Assembly: GCA_027943335.1 (NCBI GenBank)
Contig: BSBK01008427.1
Coordinates: forward strand, 250,501-314,500
Origin: Chamaecyparis obtusa
Taxonomy: Eukaryota > Streptophyta > Pinopsida > Cupressales > Cupressaceae
Direction of reading: 5' to 3'
DNA length: 64,000 nucleotides
Shown here: one piece after another, positions 1-11,625 of the stretch
Position numbering within the stretch: the stretch's first letter is position 1
Layout of the letters: each line of letters begins with the position of its first letter
Program-made: the position numbers and the translations under genes
Notes under the pieces: generated by a model
The model's input: the letters and a program-made list of their open reading frames with translations, nothing else
Told to the model about the DNA's origin: nothing
The model's database searches: none

Positions 1-162
1 GAAGGACACTATTCTTTTGAGTGTACATAGAAGAAGCTTGGTGACCGATGAACTGCTATGGTGAATGAAAATGAACTTGAATCTGAGAACTTGCTGCTTC
101 GGCAAACATTGCTCGGTATAAAGGAGGAACCTTGTTAGAGGAGTAACTTGTTTAGGACTCGA

Positions 163-558
163 TGCAAGTCTGGAGGTAAACTCTATGATGTCATTATTGA
201 TAGTGGTAGTATTGATAACCTTATTGCTGAGGACATGGTTCAGAAACTTGGGTTGATTAGAATGAAGCATCCTTGTCCTTATAGGATTGGTTGGTTACAA
301 GATGTTCATGCTCTATAAGTAAGAGAAAAATGATTTATTGATGTTCAGATTAGCTAGTATAAGGATCTTGTGTTATGTGACATTGTGAAGATGAATAGTT
401 GTGATATATTGCTCAGTAGACTTTGGCAATATGATTGTAGAGCTATGTATAACTGTGTAAGAAATGTGTTTGTTGTTGAGAAGGATGACAAGAAGTTTTC
501 CATGATGCCTTTGCTAGATGCAACACTCAGTAGGAGAAGCTTGAGTATTGGTAGCTGA
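163..558 (+). pseudogene. Gypsy aspartic protease remnant (element I)
   Basis: The translation contains a DSGS protease active-site motif near base 200, a segment PYRIGWLQDV that matches the same segment of the element A protease, and the C-terminal box SCDILLSRLWQYD, where the usual LLLGRPW has become LLSRLW. At least three in-frame stops interrupt it between bases 315 and 360. The protease would process a Gag polyprotein in virus-like particles. It is clearly inactive. The family assignment is sure because of the parallel copy at 38390-38773. Confidence 0.75.
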
Positions 559-780
559 GTTGAGATTGTGGATCCAAAGAAAATGAATGATCAATTTGGA
601 GAACCGACTTGTGTGTTGTCAAGAAAAGACTTGAAGAGATGAAGAAAGCTGAAGTGGAAGAGTATGCAAGTTGAAAAGGTGGAGGACTTGTATGTGAAGA
701 ATGAGTTCAGGGTTTATGTTCTAAATCTCAAAAGATGTTCTTCTCACATATGAACATCTTTTCAAACCTGGGGTGTCTAA

Positions 781-1666
781 AGCAGGGGTATTCTAGGGTA
801 CTCAGTGGATCTACATGGGAGGTGTATGTTTGGCCGGTGTTACTCGGTTACAGCAGGAAGCTTGGTCACTAAACGAACTCAGTAATCTCTGGCACTCAGT
901 GAAAGTGTTACTCGATGATGTCTGTGGTGCTCCATGATGCTTTGCATGCTCAGATATTTCATTGTTGCTTGGTAGTTCTAGTTTACCAATTGGAGTTTTG
1001 TGTGATTTGTTGGGCCGACTTGGTGCATTTATTGTTGGTAGCTGTTGTTACAGGCCGACATGTTGGATTAAATGTTTGTAAGGCTATTTTGATGCTGACT
1101 TGTTTTGCATTTAATATTTGTTGGGGGGAGTTAATAGTTTCATCCAACTGACTTGTGGCTGATGACTAGTATTTATAGGATGTTTGGGTAGATGTTTAGG
1201 AGGATCGGGAGATCAATGAAGTTCATAAGTTGGAAGACTTAGTGAATCAAATTTGAGGTTTTGAAAGTTGAAGTTTGTGAAGTTGTGGAAAGGATCTTGC
1301 ATGATTTTGCAAATTAGATTGCTATTTGATAGTTGTTTGTAGCAAAGCCAGTGGTTTGCACACTTGGAGACAAGGAGATTGCTTGGAGGCTTGCGAGCTC
1401 AATTTTAGATCTACCTTAGGGTTTCCATCAACTTCTGATTATCTTCAGAGTTGAACTAGTTGAGATTGTATTGGATCTGTTTGGATCTTGCAGAATTATT
1501 TTTTATTGTAATTGGCCCTAACACAGAAGGCCTTACAGTAGGGCATGTTAATGAAAATTAGATTTAAATAATTATTTTGTTGTTGTTTTGTTGAGTATTA
1601 TATTGTATTGTTCTAAAGCTACAAGGTTTGGAGTGTCCTTAATTGGATCCACCATCCTTGACTGCA
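781..1666 (+). repeat. 3' LTR of element I
   Basis: The LTR begins immediately after a CCTGGGGTGTCTAA tract, the same tract that precedes the 3' LTR of element A at 39269. It ends with ACTGCA at 1666. Recognisable shared blocks with the A LTR include GTTTCATC followed by CGACTTGTGGCT, the AGGATGTTTGGGTAGATGTTTAGG block, and the TCCTTAATTGGATCCACC block close to the end. The first dinucleotide is AG in place of TG, consistent with age. It is about 70 bases shorter than the 958-base A LTR. Confidence 0.7.
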
Positions 1667-1844
1667 TCAGATATTAATGTTTATAGCATTCATTTATTGC
1701 ATAAAATTAATGTGGATAATTCTTGTATTCAACCCGATTCCCTTCTTATTCATGGCTTTAAAAATGTTTATAAATCAACTTACATATTACTATAGGTTTG
1801 GTTACTCTACCTACACCTACCCATGTCATGACATATACTCTTAC

Positions 1845-1960
1845 TTATAATCTTCTTCTAGGGAGACCTTGGTTGCATGTTATGCATGTCATCCCTTCAA
1901 CTCTTTATTGTAGTGTCAAGTTCATCTATAACAATACCATGTATACCATTAAATCTAGTC
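1845..1960 (+). pseudogene. Tat-type protease C-terminal box (element H)
   Basis: The reading TYNLLLGRPWLHVMHVIPST followed by a VKFI motif matches the C-terminal end of the proteases in elements B, C and D (for example [13 protein letters not shown] at 46430). In that family it closes the retropepsin fold. The N-terminal DGG active-site half is not readable upstream, where element I now ends. It is a short remnant. Confidence 0.65.
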
Positions 1961-2431
1961 ATAAATTATAGTGTTTCTTACAAGTTCAATATTCTTCTAT
2001 CCCTTCACTCATACACGTTGATACACCATCTCCTACCCCTCAAGAGAAACTCCTAGGAGATTATTGGCATCATTATATTTTACACCATCTTTTATGGGTG
2101 GATATAAATTTCCTAAACTTAACATTGGAGCTTTAAAAGGACCTAGTGTGTCATTTTTTCAACCATCTCTCCTAGAATTTCAACTCCTAATCTTGAAAAT
2201 TGTTTAGGACGTGTGCAAAAAAGCATAGATATTAATGAGAAACCTACATCACACTTACTGTTGAAGGGTTTGGGTGTCCAACCTCTTCCTTTGTTTCCAT
2301 CCCCTTCCTTATTGTTTAATACTTCTTTTATACCTCACTTCAATCAAGATAACATTTTGTCTAATCTTCTTTGAGCATAAATGGTTACCTAACCCAAACG
2401 AAAGAAGATATATAGATAAGATCTTGTTAAT

Positions 2432-2540
2432 CATCCTTTTTGTGTGTATCACCAATATCATGGCCACTCTACTAATGAATTTCATTCTTTTCATTATAAA
2501 ATTCATAAACTTATTGATTATGATATCATTTGTGTAACAT
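2432..2540 (+). pseudogene. Gag-like CxxH...GH motif, displaced 3' of the protease
   Basis: One frame reads CVYHQYHGHSTNEFHSFHYK and then IHKLIDYD. This matches the C-terminal Gag motif of B (CIFHNGIGHDIENCFKLKH at about 45435) and of C/D (CDFHHNKGHKTNNC). The last cysteine is replaced by phenylalanine. In B, C and D this motif lies upstream of the protease, whereas here it lies about 580 bases downstream, so the order is either rearranged or typical of a different subfamily. Confidence 0.5.
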
Positions 2541-4300
2541 GTAACAATGAGTTGTATGTAAATTTTTATTGTTTTGAATAATATTTATGTTCCTATTATG
2601 TTTCTCCAAACTATGCGAAATTGTTAACCTAATCCTTTGTGTGCTCATTGTCATTCATGATTATAAAATTGCAGGTGCAATCATACTTTTTGAGCAACAT
2701 AATAGCCTTTCTTATCCTTGTCTCTATGGTTGGGGTTAAGGGTGGTGTTTCAATCTCTTTTATCATGTGATGTCATTTCTTCCATGGAATTATTTATTTT
2801 GAGTAGGGGTTCTCACTTTCACAAGAGTTGTGTATCATTGATCACAACCTCTTTGTCACTTGATAGTGTATGTCTATCATAAATAAATTCCTTACTTGGG
2901 TGCTAGAATTAAATTATCCTTCATCAAGAATCCATTTACTTAGTAATCAGGAAGGCGTGAATTCTCGTTCTCCTTCCCCTCTTTTGTTCAATGATGTTAT
3001 TTTTGTTCAAGATCTCCCCTTTAAGGTAGATGTCTTTGAGAAAGGATCTATTCCCCATCTCATGCATCCCTCAAAAGGATCCCTTTACACTTGTTGTGTG
3101 ATATATCCTTACTATTGTCTCTTCCTTACCTAATAGGAGTTGTGACCTCTTTGGCTTGGACTGAGTGTTGCTTAAAGGATATCTCCTTGGTGTTGATGGT
3201 TTTTGTATTTGTTCTTATCTTCCTTAAGGTATTATCATAATACTATTTTCCCATCTTAAGGGGGGCATATATTATTGGAAACTACAATTGAAATAATTAT
3301 TATATTGTCATTGATGTCAAACCTTAACTGGTGAAACAGTTTCTATCTAGTAAAGTGCCATATCATTTGATTGATGAAGAGGATTTGAAAAGAGGAGATA
3401 ACAAGAAGACCTAGTGAAAGGTTGAGTTATGAGACACCATTATGGGTACTTGATTAGTTAGCACATTGGAAAGGTAATGTGTTATTTATATATAACACTA
3501 AGTGAAGAAGACAATTGATTTGAAGCATAGAAGAGATGAGGAAAGAAAGCCTAAAAGCATAGGCTTGATTGAGAAAAAGAGCAGAAGATTAAGGAAATTA
3601 AGTTTAAGTCAAGTGATGCTAGTGTTGACCGAGCGCCAGTATAAGCTAAGAAAATTTTTGTTAACTAAACATTAGTAATTACTGAGTATCAGATAATTAA
3701 TTGAGCGAAGACAGTAATTGTCAAGAAGAATAGTCTTAGCGATGACCAAGTTATCCAATGATGACCGAGCAGAAGAACATAGTGATGACCGAGTGTCAAT
3801 ATTTTACAGTTTGTGAAGGGATTGAGATTCCCAGCCAACATAGTTGAATTCTTGGAATATGTAAAATGTGTTGAAGATAAGCATGAATGACCTAGCATAT
3901 TTAATGCATGGTAAATTATTTTTATGCATGGATTCAAGGAGAAGTTTTAATAAGTATCTAGAAGGATAAGGAGGAGAATGAAATGTAGGTAGGATTTGAT
4001 GAATCTGACCTAAACCTAAGATCTACAGAGATGATTAAGTGGAAAAAGATTAAACTACCAAATCAAGGAGGTATAAGGATGACCTAATTGTAGGTTATGT
4101 GAGAGAGAGGTTGATTCTGTTGATTGGTGAACCTAAGTAGAAGGCTGAGAAGAGCTGAGGAGAGTTGTGGTGATTGCTTGAAGGATTTCCAAGCAGATCA
4201 AAGATGGAGATGATAATGAAGGCTAGTTAGTAGATCAACATATGAGCTACATTGGATTTGTATTTACAAAGTGAGTTGTATGTTTTAGATCTAAACCTAT

Positions 4301-7300
4301 TGTTCTTGTTATTCAAAATTAAACCATACAACACAATAGGCACTAAAAGAGAAATTGGCACATTCATGTTATCTAATTAACACTGTCTAGTAGGTTTTGT
4401 TAGTTTGCATCTACTTACTACATTTATTGTTATATTTTCATTTTTATGTACTCTAAGTATTGATCAAATTATTACAAATTCTGGAATTCATCATTGATCA
4501 TTACATTGTGCATTCATAAGAATGTAGTACAAATCTCATTTGATTCATATTACATGATTTAATAAATAGAGTACATTTGCAAATTAGAACAGAAAATTGA
4601 AATGTGTAAAAGGTTCCCATGCATTGCCTCATGTTTGTGTTGGTTCTGCTAGCCTCTGTCAGGTCCCTGCATCTAAGTCATACCCAGGTCACCATTTGCA
4701 TTTTGGTCCTTAAGGCAACATCACCTAAAAAAAAAAGAAAAGAAATAACTGTTAGATCCTAATGGATCTAAGCAATACAAGGAAAACAATTACACACATC
4801 AGCTATCTGTTACTATCTGCATATCAATCTAAGAACAAATGTAGCAAGAAAATGAAAACTATCACTCACTACAAGAAAGTGTTAAAGGGACATGTTCTAG
4901 AATGTGAAACCTTTCACTTTTAGTACCTATTGTGGTGTGTGATTTCATTTTGGACAAGTCAAGAATCTGAATGAAAGGGACTTAGTGTGTTTCTGAATTA
5001 AGAAACCTTTTTCAGAATATGTTTCTTATTGATATTGCATGTAATTAACAAGTTGTTTTGCAGATAACAGTGGACTAATTCACTTTTTAGTTATTTTGAA
5101 GATGCAGAACAAGCTAGTTTCTCATGCTATAGGAAGTTCCAAGTTGCTGATCTCCAAAGGAATCAAATTGTTTCACCAAAAAATTCTAATTTCATCAAAA
5201 ATAGAGTACACTTTCAGAACTTTCAATGATTTTAATACTGAATATTTTCAAGTGCTTCAAGATTGAATCATAATTTGAATGTTTACAAAATGTTATGACT
5301 GGGTGTCACGAACCCATGTTCGAACCTCAGTCATAAGCATTTTGTTGTTGATGAGTGTCACGAGCCCATGCTCAAACTTCATTAATAGAATATAAAACAT
5401 TTTCATCTTGTTGTACTTTATATCATAAAATGATAAATTTAGTATCAGAAAGAAAGTGTACAATAATCTATTATAGAAGCTTCAATAATACTGATGTTAT
5501 TAATCTCAGAATGCCAATAGGTCACATTCTTCAGTACTTGTCAGAAATCAGAAAATAACTTTATATTCATAATTTCTGACAAGTGTCATATCAATTTCAA
5601 ATGCTGGAATGTAGATCATGTTTCTGAAAAGATTGAACTCAAAGTTCAATAATAAAGTTCTTATGTTGAAGGAGTAATAACAATTTCAAAGTTCATGTTC
5701 ATACTGGAATAGAGTATCACTCTCTGTCATAATATTTTATACTTGTCAAGAAGTATCAATGCATTTATAAGTGATAACAGTAAACATCTTCTATGTATGT
5801 ATGCACATTTTCAGATGTTCTTGTGTTGATTAAAGAACAGTAAATTACTTGAATAATCAAAGACACAGTTCATAAATAGAAAGTTCAAAGTTCATCAATT
5901 ACCTTGAGGACTCTTCAGTAACAGTGGGTTCATTTTTATTGCAAGAAATAATATGTGCTAGCAGAGAGCTCAAAACAGTGCTACAGACAGTACATATAGT
6001 ATATCTATATGTTTTCAACAGTTTCAAGGGAAAGAAGAGGATTGAGTGCTTAAAAGACAACTCATATTTTGTATTAAACATTAATGGCCAGATGTAACAG
6101 TGAATTGGTAAGAGAACTATATATACCCAACATTTTGGCAAACTGGGCATGATTTGTTTTGCAAAATAATAACATATTTTTTGTAAGAGAAAGTTTCAAC
6201 ATGAAACCCACGTTCTTAGAACGTTTTTAGCAGTAAACAAGGAATAGAATCTATTTCAGCAAAAGAAAGTATGCATAGTGGCTACAGTTTTGTATATCTT
6301 ATATCAACAAAAGATAAGGAAAGTCGACTGATATTCAGCAGTGAACCCATATCTCATAAATACAAAAGATCCCACATTTTTGCCAAGTTCAAACAGAGGC
6401 CGCAAATAGACTGAGTATTTCAAAAGATACACATATTGCAAAGTCAAGTTCATGAGCAGAGAGAATGGCGCCTATTTCTAGCAGTAAACTGGATGTTTTT
6501 TTTTAGCAACAGGAACCCATATTTTGTACATGTACTGAGGGTTTGAAGTATGAAATAACAATGCATGTTTTCAATGGATGAAAACCCTTATTTTTTGCAG
6601 GAAAGAAACTCATGTTAACAAACAAATAAAGCTTTGAATCATACAGAGAACCAGTTGATTCATATTTCCAGCGAGTAATAGTGCTCATTTTTCATGCAAT
6701 AAACAGTGAACTCATGTTTTTAGAATATTAATTGGCGTCGACAATAGCAAGTGAGCCCTTTTTCATGCAACAAATGCCATTTTATGCAGAGATAACAACA
6801 CAGAGAGTTGAGAATCATCGACAGAGTGTAAAGAAATGAACAACTTACAGTTTTATTGCAAAGGCCAAGTTCTTCATATTTCGTAAAGAATATTTCCTGA
6901 GTTTTTGTAAAAAATCTTCAACAGAACTCATAGTTCCAGCCATCGACTATCAGTCTTAGGGTTTTGAAACCCTCCAAAATGCAAAATGATAATAGAATGC
7001 CAAGTTCATATGCAATGAATCAAAATGCCCAAAATAAAATGAAGTTTTATTTGGCATCCACAATGTTAAGACTAACAAAAGGTCAGTTCTACCATAGAAA
7101 TTTGCCATATGTCCTGAGTTTCTAGCATATTCGTATATGTAAAGGCAAGTGGGTCGAGTTTTACTCCCCACTCTGCCTATTTCAAAATTGCTAAGTTCGT
7201 ATGTTAGAAATTAGGATAGACTTAGATTATTATTTATTAAGTTTTAATATTTATATTAAAAACTTTTGAATAATAATTTAGTAGCATAACAAATATTAAA

Positions 7301-8447
7301 CCCTTGTTAATATTTGTTTTCCTTTTAATAAATTTGGCATAAAATTGTATAAAGGATTTTATCCTTTTATTTCTAAAGCCATTTTTATTAAAGGAATTTA
7401 TAAATTTTGGCTTAATCCATGATGTAAAAGGGAATTTTTTCCTTGTATATAGCCAAAATTTAGGGGTAGATGGACTTTTCAGTTTTGATAACATGTGGCC
7501 TAAATATTTGGCATGATTTATGGCCAAAGATTGAGCATTTTTAGGGGAGATAGGCATTCCCAGATTAGGGTTTTGGAGGCCTTTTTAGGAAGGAAGTTTT
7601 TCTTTTCTAGGGGTTACAGATTTTAAAAAGAAGACATTTTAGTGAATGTACTGTTCCTAGATGTTTCTCAGGCCATTTTTGTAACCATTTTGTAGAAATT
7701 TGTGAAGGAAATATACCAGATTACAGGTCATTTTTGTGTTCAAATTATCATTCCTTTCCATCTTCTTTAGTAAGTGTTTATAATTTTGATTTTAATTTTG
7801 GATGTGAGTGTTTTCATTATTCCTTCCAGATTGATAAGTCTGATTCATCAAACCTGATTTGAGAAACATATGTTGTTAAGAGTTCAGTAATTTGTGGTTA
7901 AACCCTGATTATCAAATTCATTATTCTATATGATGAAAAGTGTACCAATCATTTGAATTTCATTGTGAACTAGGTCTGGAGCTATTATTTTCTTTTCTAA
8001 TTTCTGAATCAGTCATTGGTGTATCACCTTATTTTCTAAGTTTATCAGTTCCTTTTCCCCTTTTCCCATCAAGTTTTTTCAGGTTAGTAAAGTGATAGCC
8101 AATATTTTATAGGAACCAGCCTAGAATCCAGAGATTCCTCTCTAATCATAGTCCACCCACAGCTAGGAGAGGTTTCCATTGTCAGCTGGAATTATTGTTA
8201 GCCTTATTGCCTAGTAGAGGTAACAATTCTAGACCTAAATAGTTCTGATTACTGTAAAAATAGGTTTTGAAGGGACCCGAAACCCTTTACAACTTAAGGA
8301 GAAAAAGATAGGAAATATTAAGCATAAACAACAAAAGACAAGACATACAACAACGATATGCCCATACTAGGGGCTACAAAGCTAACAAAGAAACCCTGCC
8401 AAAAAGATAGCAAAAGACACAAAAACCAGCAGGAGCACCAGGCTACA
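4301..8447 (+). mobile_element. Element J: 4.1-kb non-coding insertion with TG...CA ends
   Basis: The insertion is defined by comparison with the intact 3' LTR of G. It starts TGTTCTTGTT, ends GGCTACA, and is flanked by CCTAT on both sides (4296-4300 and 8448-8452). These ends and the 5-bp duplication are what LTR retrotransposon integration leaves. I find no second copy of the left end inside it, no primer-binding site and no readable transposon protein. The simplest reading is a very long solo LTR, but that is inference. It contains a loose set of phrases of the type AGTGAACCCAT...TTTTGCA between 6190 and 6900 and two GTCACGARCCCATG phrases at about 5306 and 5356. Confidence 0.6.
5300..5385 (+). 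repeat. Two diverged copies of a GTGTCACGARCCCATG phrase in J
   Basis: Two phrases, GTGTCACGAACCCATGTTCG and GTGTCACGAGCCCATGCTCA, occur about 50 bases apart. The first half contains the inverted pair CGAACCCATGTTCG. Related but weaker AACCCAT phrases are spread through 6190-6900. No function is evident. Confidence 0.45.
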
Positions 8448-8968
8448 CCTATGTTACTTTCTAACCATTGTATCAGTAAAAATATTTTAATCAAGGTTGA
8501 CCTAACAATCATTTGTAAATCCTTTAATCAAGGTGACATTCTAATGGATGTTCTTAAGTCCTCTAACAAGGTCACTCCTGACAGGGTGATCAAATCTTTT
8601 AACAGGGTCACACCTAACAATGTGTATCGTAACCTTTAATAGGGTTGGCTCCTCACATAGCTCACTTCAGAAGAGTGAAAATTTGGTAGCATGTTACTGG
8701 TGGTTTTTCCCAAATTGGGTTTCCACGTTAAATCCTAGTGTCATACTTGTGTGAATTTTATTTGATGTGTTTTATAGTTAAGAGTTCTATATTCTACAAG
8801 TTGATTACCTTTGGACAGTGGATTGCACGTTTATGTTACTATAGACCGAGTGGATTTTTGAATAGATCTAAGTTGGTTGAAGTGTTTAAAAGTTCAATTG
8901 GTACATATGGACATGAGGATAACTTATTCAACCCCCCCTCTTAGTTATTCTAAAATCATTCTAACAAT

Positions 8969-8981
8969 TGGTATCAAAGCT
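8969..8981 (+). promoter_or_regulatory. Primer-binding site of element G
   Basis: The tract TGGTATCAAAGC starts two bases after the LTR terminus ACA at 8966. It resembles the complement of the 3' end of plant initiator tRNA-Met, used by most plant copia elements to prime minus-strand DNA synthesis. Confidence 0.85.
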
Positions 8982-9030
8982 TGTGGTGGTTTTAAGACAA
9001 GTTTGAAGGTACTTGGAGCTAAAGATCAAG

Positions 9031-9920
9031 ATGTACAAAAAGGAGGTACCAAAGCTAAACAAGGAGAACTTCCTTGCATGGAAATTTTTTATGAAGTTAC
9101 ACCTAGCTAGAATTGGAGATGTAGAAAAATACTATGTGGAACATGAATACATAATAGTACCGAAACCTTTGACAACCCAGCAGATGAAGGAAAAGCAAGA
9201 ACACAATCAAGTAATGTTGGAGATTACATCAACCCTAAGTTGTCTTGAATTTGAAGACATGAAAGTTTGTACCAATGCAAAGTAGATGTGGGACACACTA
9301 ACAACCATCTATGGTGGAGACACAAATGTACTAAGAGCCAAATCTGAAATCTTGAGAGGTAAGTTTGATGAAATGAGAATGTCAGAAGGTGAAACTATTG
9401 TTCAATATTGTGCCAGAGTTAAGGAGATTATGAATGCTATTAAAGGATATAATGGAAATATTGATGATGAAATTATTATTAGAAAGGTTTTGAGAGCCCT
9501 ACTTCCTATTTATGCTATCAGAGTTTCTGTAATACAAGAACTAAGACATGCTCCTGGTAATAACTTAACTTTGGAAGGTCTTATGGTAGACTTACTGCTT
9601 TTGAATTATCAAATTTTGATAATTTCACTACTCATAATATTCAATCTGTATTCAAATCTCAATTGGTTCTTCAAAAGTCTAAGAAAGAAAATAAAGATGT
9701 GAGAATGGTGATAGTGACACTTATGATGATGATCTTGATGTTCTTGAGGTACTAATGGCTAGAAGACTACCTAGAGGAAAAGGAAAATTCAAAGGTAAAC
9801 TTCCTATAATCTTTTTTTCATGTAACAAAGTTGGTCATATTGTAGCAAGATGTCCTAACATGAATGACAAGGATGAAGGAAGGGAAAGCAAGTATAAAGA
9901 TAAAAGGGATGAAAGAGACT
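9031..9920 (+). pseudogene. Copia Gag (UBN2-type) with degenerate zinc knuckle
   Basis: The likely start is the ATG at 9031, just downstream of the primer-binding site. The protein reads MYKKEVPKLNKENFLAWKFF, then a long Gag region containing MWDTLTTIYGGD and GETIVQYCARVKEIMNAIKG, which is the UBN2/retrotran_gag_2 pattern. A TAG at 9283 breaks it, and frames shift near 9600. Around 9815-9860 a zinc-knuckle remnant reads FFSCNKVGHIVARC, where the first cysteine of CX2CX4HX4C is phenylalanine. Gag would form the particle shell and bind the RNA. Confidence 0.8.
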
Positions 9921-10036
9921 AAAAAAAGTATAAGGACTATGAGGGAAAAGGTAAGAAATCTTGTTATATTGCTGAAGAAGAAACTGACAATGAATCTAAC
10001 GAGTCTGATGATCATGATGTATAAGTTAATGTTGCT

Positions 10037-11090
10037 ATGAAAGATGATTTTGATGAAGATGATAAAACTAAACTTATTTCATATGTGAGTAAAGGTGATA
10101 AATGGATAATTGATAGTGGTTTCTCACATCATATGACTGGTGATAAAAGTAAGTTTGAAACCTTAAATCATTACAAAGGTAGCAGTGTTAAGTTCGGTAA
10201 TGATGCACTATGTCTTGTGAAAGGAAAAGGATCAATACCATTGATTGATAAGATCAAATGTGATAATGCTTATTGGGTTGAAGAACTTAACTATAATTTG
10301 TTGAGTGTTGCACAATTGAACAACTTTGGTTATCGAGTTGAATTCCATCATAAAAAGGCTAAGATCTTTGATGCTACTGGTGAACTAATTGGAAGTGGAG
10401 AACAAACAAGAGTTAATTTGTTCTATCTAGACCTATCTGAAGAGACATCTTTGTTTGCACAATTTGATGATGTATGGGTATGGTATAAGAGGTTGTATCA
10501 TGTGAACTTTGATAATTTGGTAAGCATTTGCAAGATGAAAAGAGGAAGAGGGTTACCAAGACTGAAGAAACCTGATAATGTGATGTGTAAGCAATGTCAA
10601 TTGGGCAAAATGACAAAGTCTATTTTCAAGAGAAAAACTTATACTTCTGATAATATTTTGGAGTTGGTTCATAGTGACCTTTGTGGACCTATTGGAGTGC
10701 AAAGCTACTATGGTGACAAATATTTCATTTTGTTTGTTGATGATTACTCTAGAATGATGACTATGATGCTTCTTAATGAAAACTTTGATGCCTTTCAGTT
10801 GTTTAAGTGGTATTTGGAAAAAGTTGAAAAAGAAACAGGTAAGAGCTTGAAATGTCTGAGATCTAATAAAGGAGGAGAGTTCATATCTAATGAATTCGAT
10901 ATATTCTACAATGATAGAGGAATTAAGAGGCAAATTGTCTACACCAAGGACTCCTCCACAAAATGGTATAGCAGAAAGGAGGAATAGATCAATCATGGAT
11001 TGTGCTAGAACATTGATGATAGAGAAAAATGTTGCACAGAAATACTGGAGAGAAGCTGTAAGTACAGTTGTCTATACCTTGAACTAAGTA
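10037..11090 (+). pseudogene. Copia protease and integrase
   Basis: A protease motif WIIDSGFSHHMTGD has its aspartate at 10112. The zinc-binding H-H-C-C region contains RLYHVNFDNL and CKQCQLGKM. The integrase core starts LVHSDLCGPI with the first catalytic aspartate at 10676. The second catalytic position reads asparagine (AAT at 10865) in LRSNKGGEF. The third, glutamate 10974 in NGIAERRNRS, is in another frame because of a shift near 10945. The enzyme would insert the cDNA into the genome. The missing aspartate and the shift make it inactive. Confidence 0.85.
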
Positions 11091-11600
11091 CAAGTCAAGA
11101 AAGGTACAAATGCTACACCTTTTGAGTTATGATATGGATATGCACCTAATGTGAAATATTTTAAAGTCTTTGGAAGCAAATGTTATATACTGAAGAACAA
11201 TAAGAATGGAAACTTGATGCTAAAAGTGATGAAAGCATATTCCTAGATTATTCTACTAAGAGAAAAGCTTATAAGTGTTTGAGTTATAATACTAACAAAG
11301 TTGTGGAAAGTGAAAATGTTAGAGTTAATGAATATGTAGAAAATAATGAAATTGAATGCAAGAAGGAACCTAAAGATTACAAATCATTCATATACATGAA
11401 TGAAGGAGAGCCTAGAAATTTATTTGAACTAGAGAACAAAGATGTCAAGCAACAACAAGAGTTTTTCAAGTTACAACAAGAAAATGCCGAGCATCAGGAG
11501 GAAACTGTTGAGCAATCCGAAGAGGAAGTAGAGATACAAAATGAGCCTAAAAAGTGAATTTTCAAGATGAACCTGAAGATCAACAATAAGAAGAAAGAAG
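11091..11600 (+). pseudogene. Copia integrase C-terminus to RT linker
   Basis: The region contains remnants of the copia integrase tail (KVFGSKCYILKNN at about 11165) and then an acidic, glutamine-rich linker (KQQQEFFKLQQENAEHQEE) that is open from 11279 to 11557. Such linkers between integrase and RT are low in conservation. There is no separate gene here. Confidence 0.6.
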
Positions 11601-11625
11601 ACCAGAACCTACATTAGCACAGTAT

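Larger units (their letters stand above)
1..1666 (+). mobile_element. Element I: 3' portion of a gag-protease gypsy element
   Basis: The left window edge cuts this element. What remains is an aspartic protease remnant, a short spacer and a 3' LTR. It matches element A (36272 onward) in protease sequence and LTR sequence. The protease is followed within about 220 bases by the LTR, with no reverse transcriptase, RNase H or integrase in between. Element A has the same order, so this looks like a real non-autonomous family and not a chance deletion. The downstream neighbour is older Tat-like sequence (element H), into which I was presumably inserted; the 5' half and its duplication lie outside the window. 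Confidence 0.75.
1667..3272 (+). mobile_element. Element H: internal 3' part of an old Tat-like gypsy element
   Basis: This stretch starts directly after the LTR of element I and ends where copia element G is inserted. It holds a protease C-terminal box, a Gag-like zinc motif and, at 3258-3266, the polypurine-like tract TTAAGGGGGG. No reverse transcriptase or integrase motif can be read in the 1.6 kb. Joining across G, the sequence continues at 15401 into what looks like its 3' LTR. Between 2541 and 3255 I see only AT-rich decayed sequence with no motif. Confidence 0.55.
3273..8966 (+). repeat. 5' LTR of copia element G, split by insertion J
   Basis: The LTR parts are 3273-4300 and 8448-8966. 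They align with 13849-15400. Shared blocks include the opening GAAACTACAATTGAAATAATT, the ACCGAG-rich middle and the final CCCCCCTCT...TTATTCTAAAAT block. The first two bases read TA instead of TG. Removing J leaves about 1542 bases, close to the 1552 of the 3' LTR. Confidence 0.85.

Noticed and set aside
8318..8512. LINE-like tail on the minus strand (TTTCGGGTCCC phrase)
   Set aside because: Orientation does not fit a LINE 3' end at the insertion border, and the flanks show TG...CA with a 5-bp duplication.
10553..10996. 147-codon open frame on the minus strand
   Set aside because: It is the reverse of the copia integrase, which has clear family motifs on the plus strand. No motif on the minus strand.
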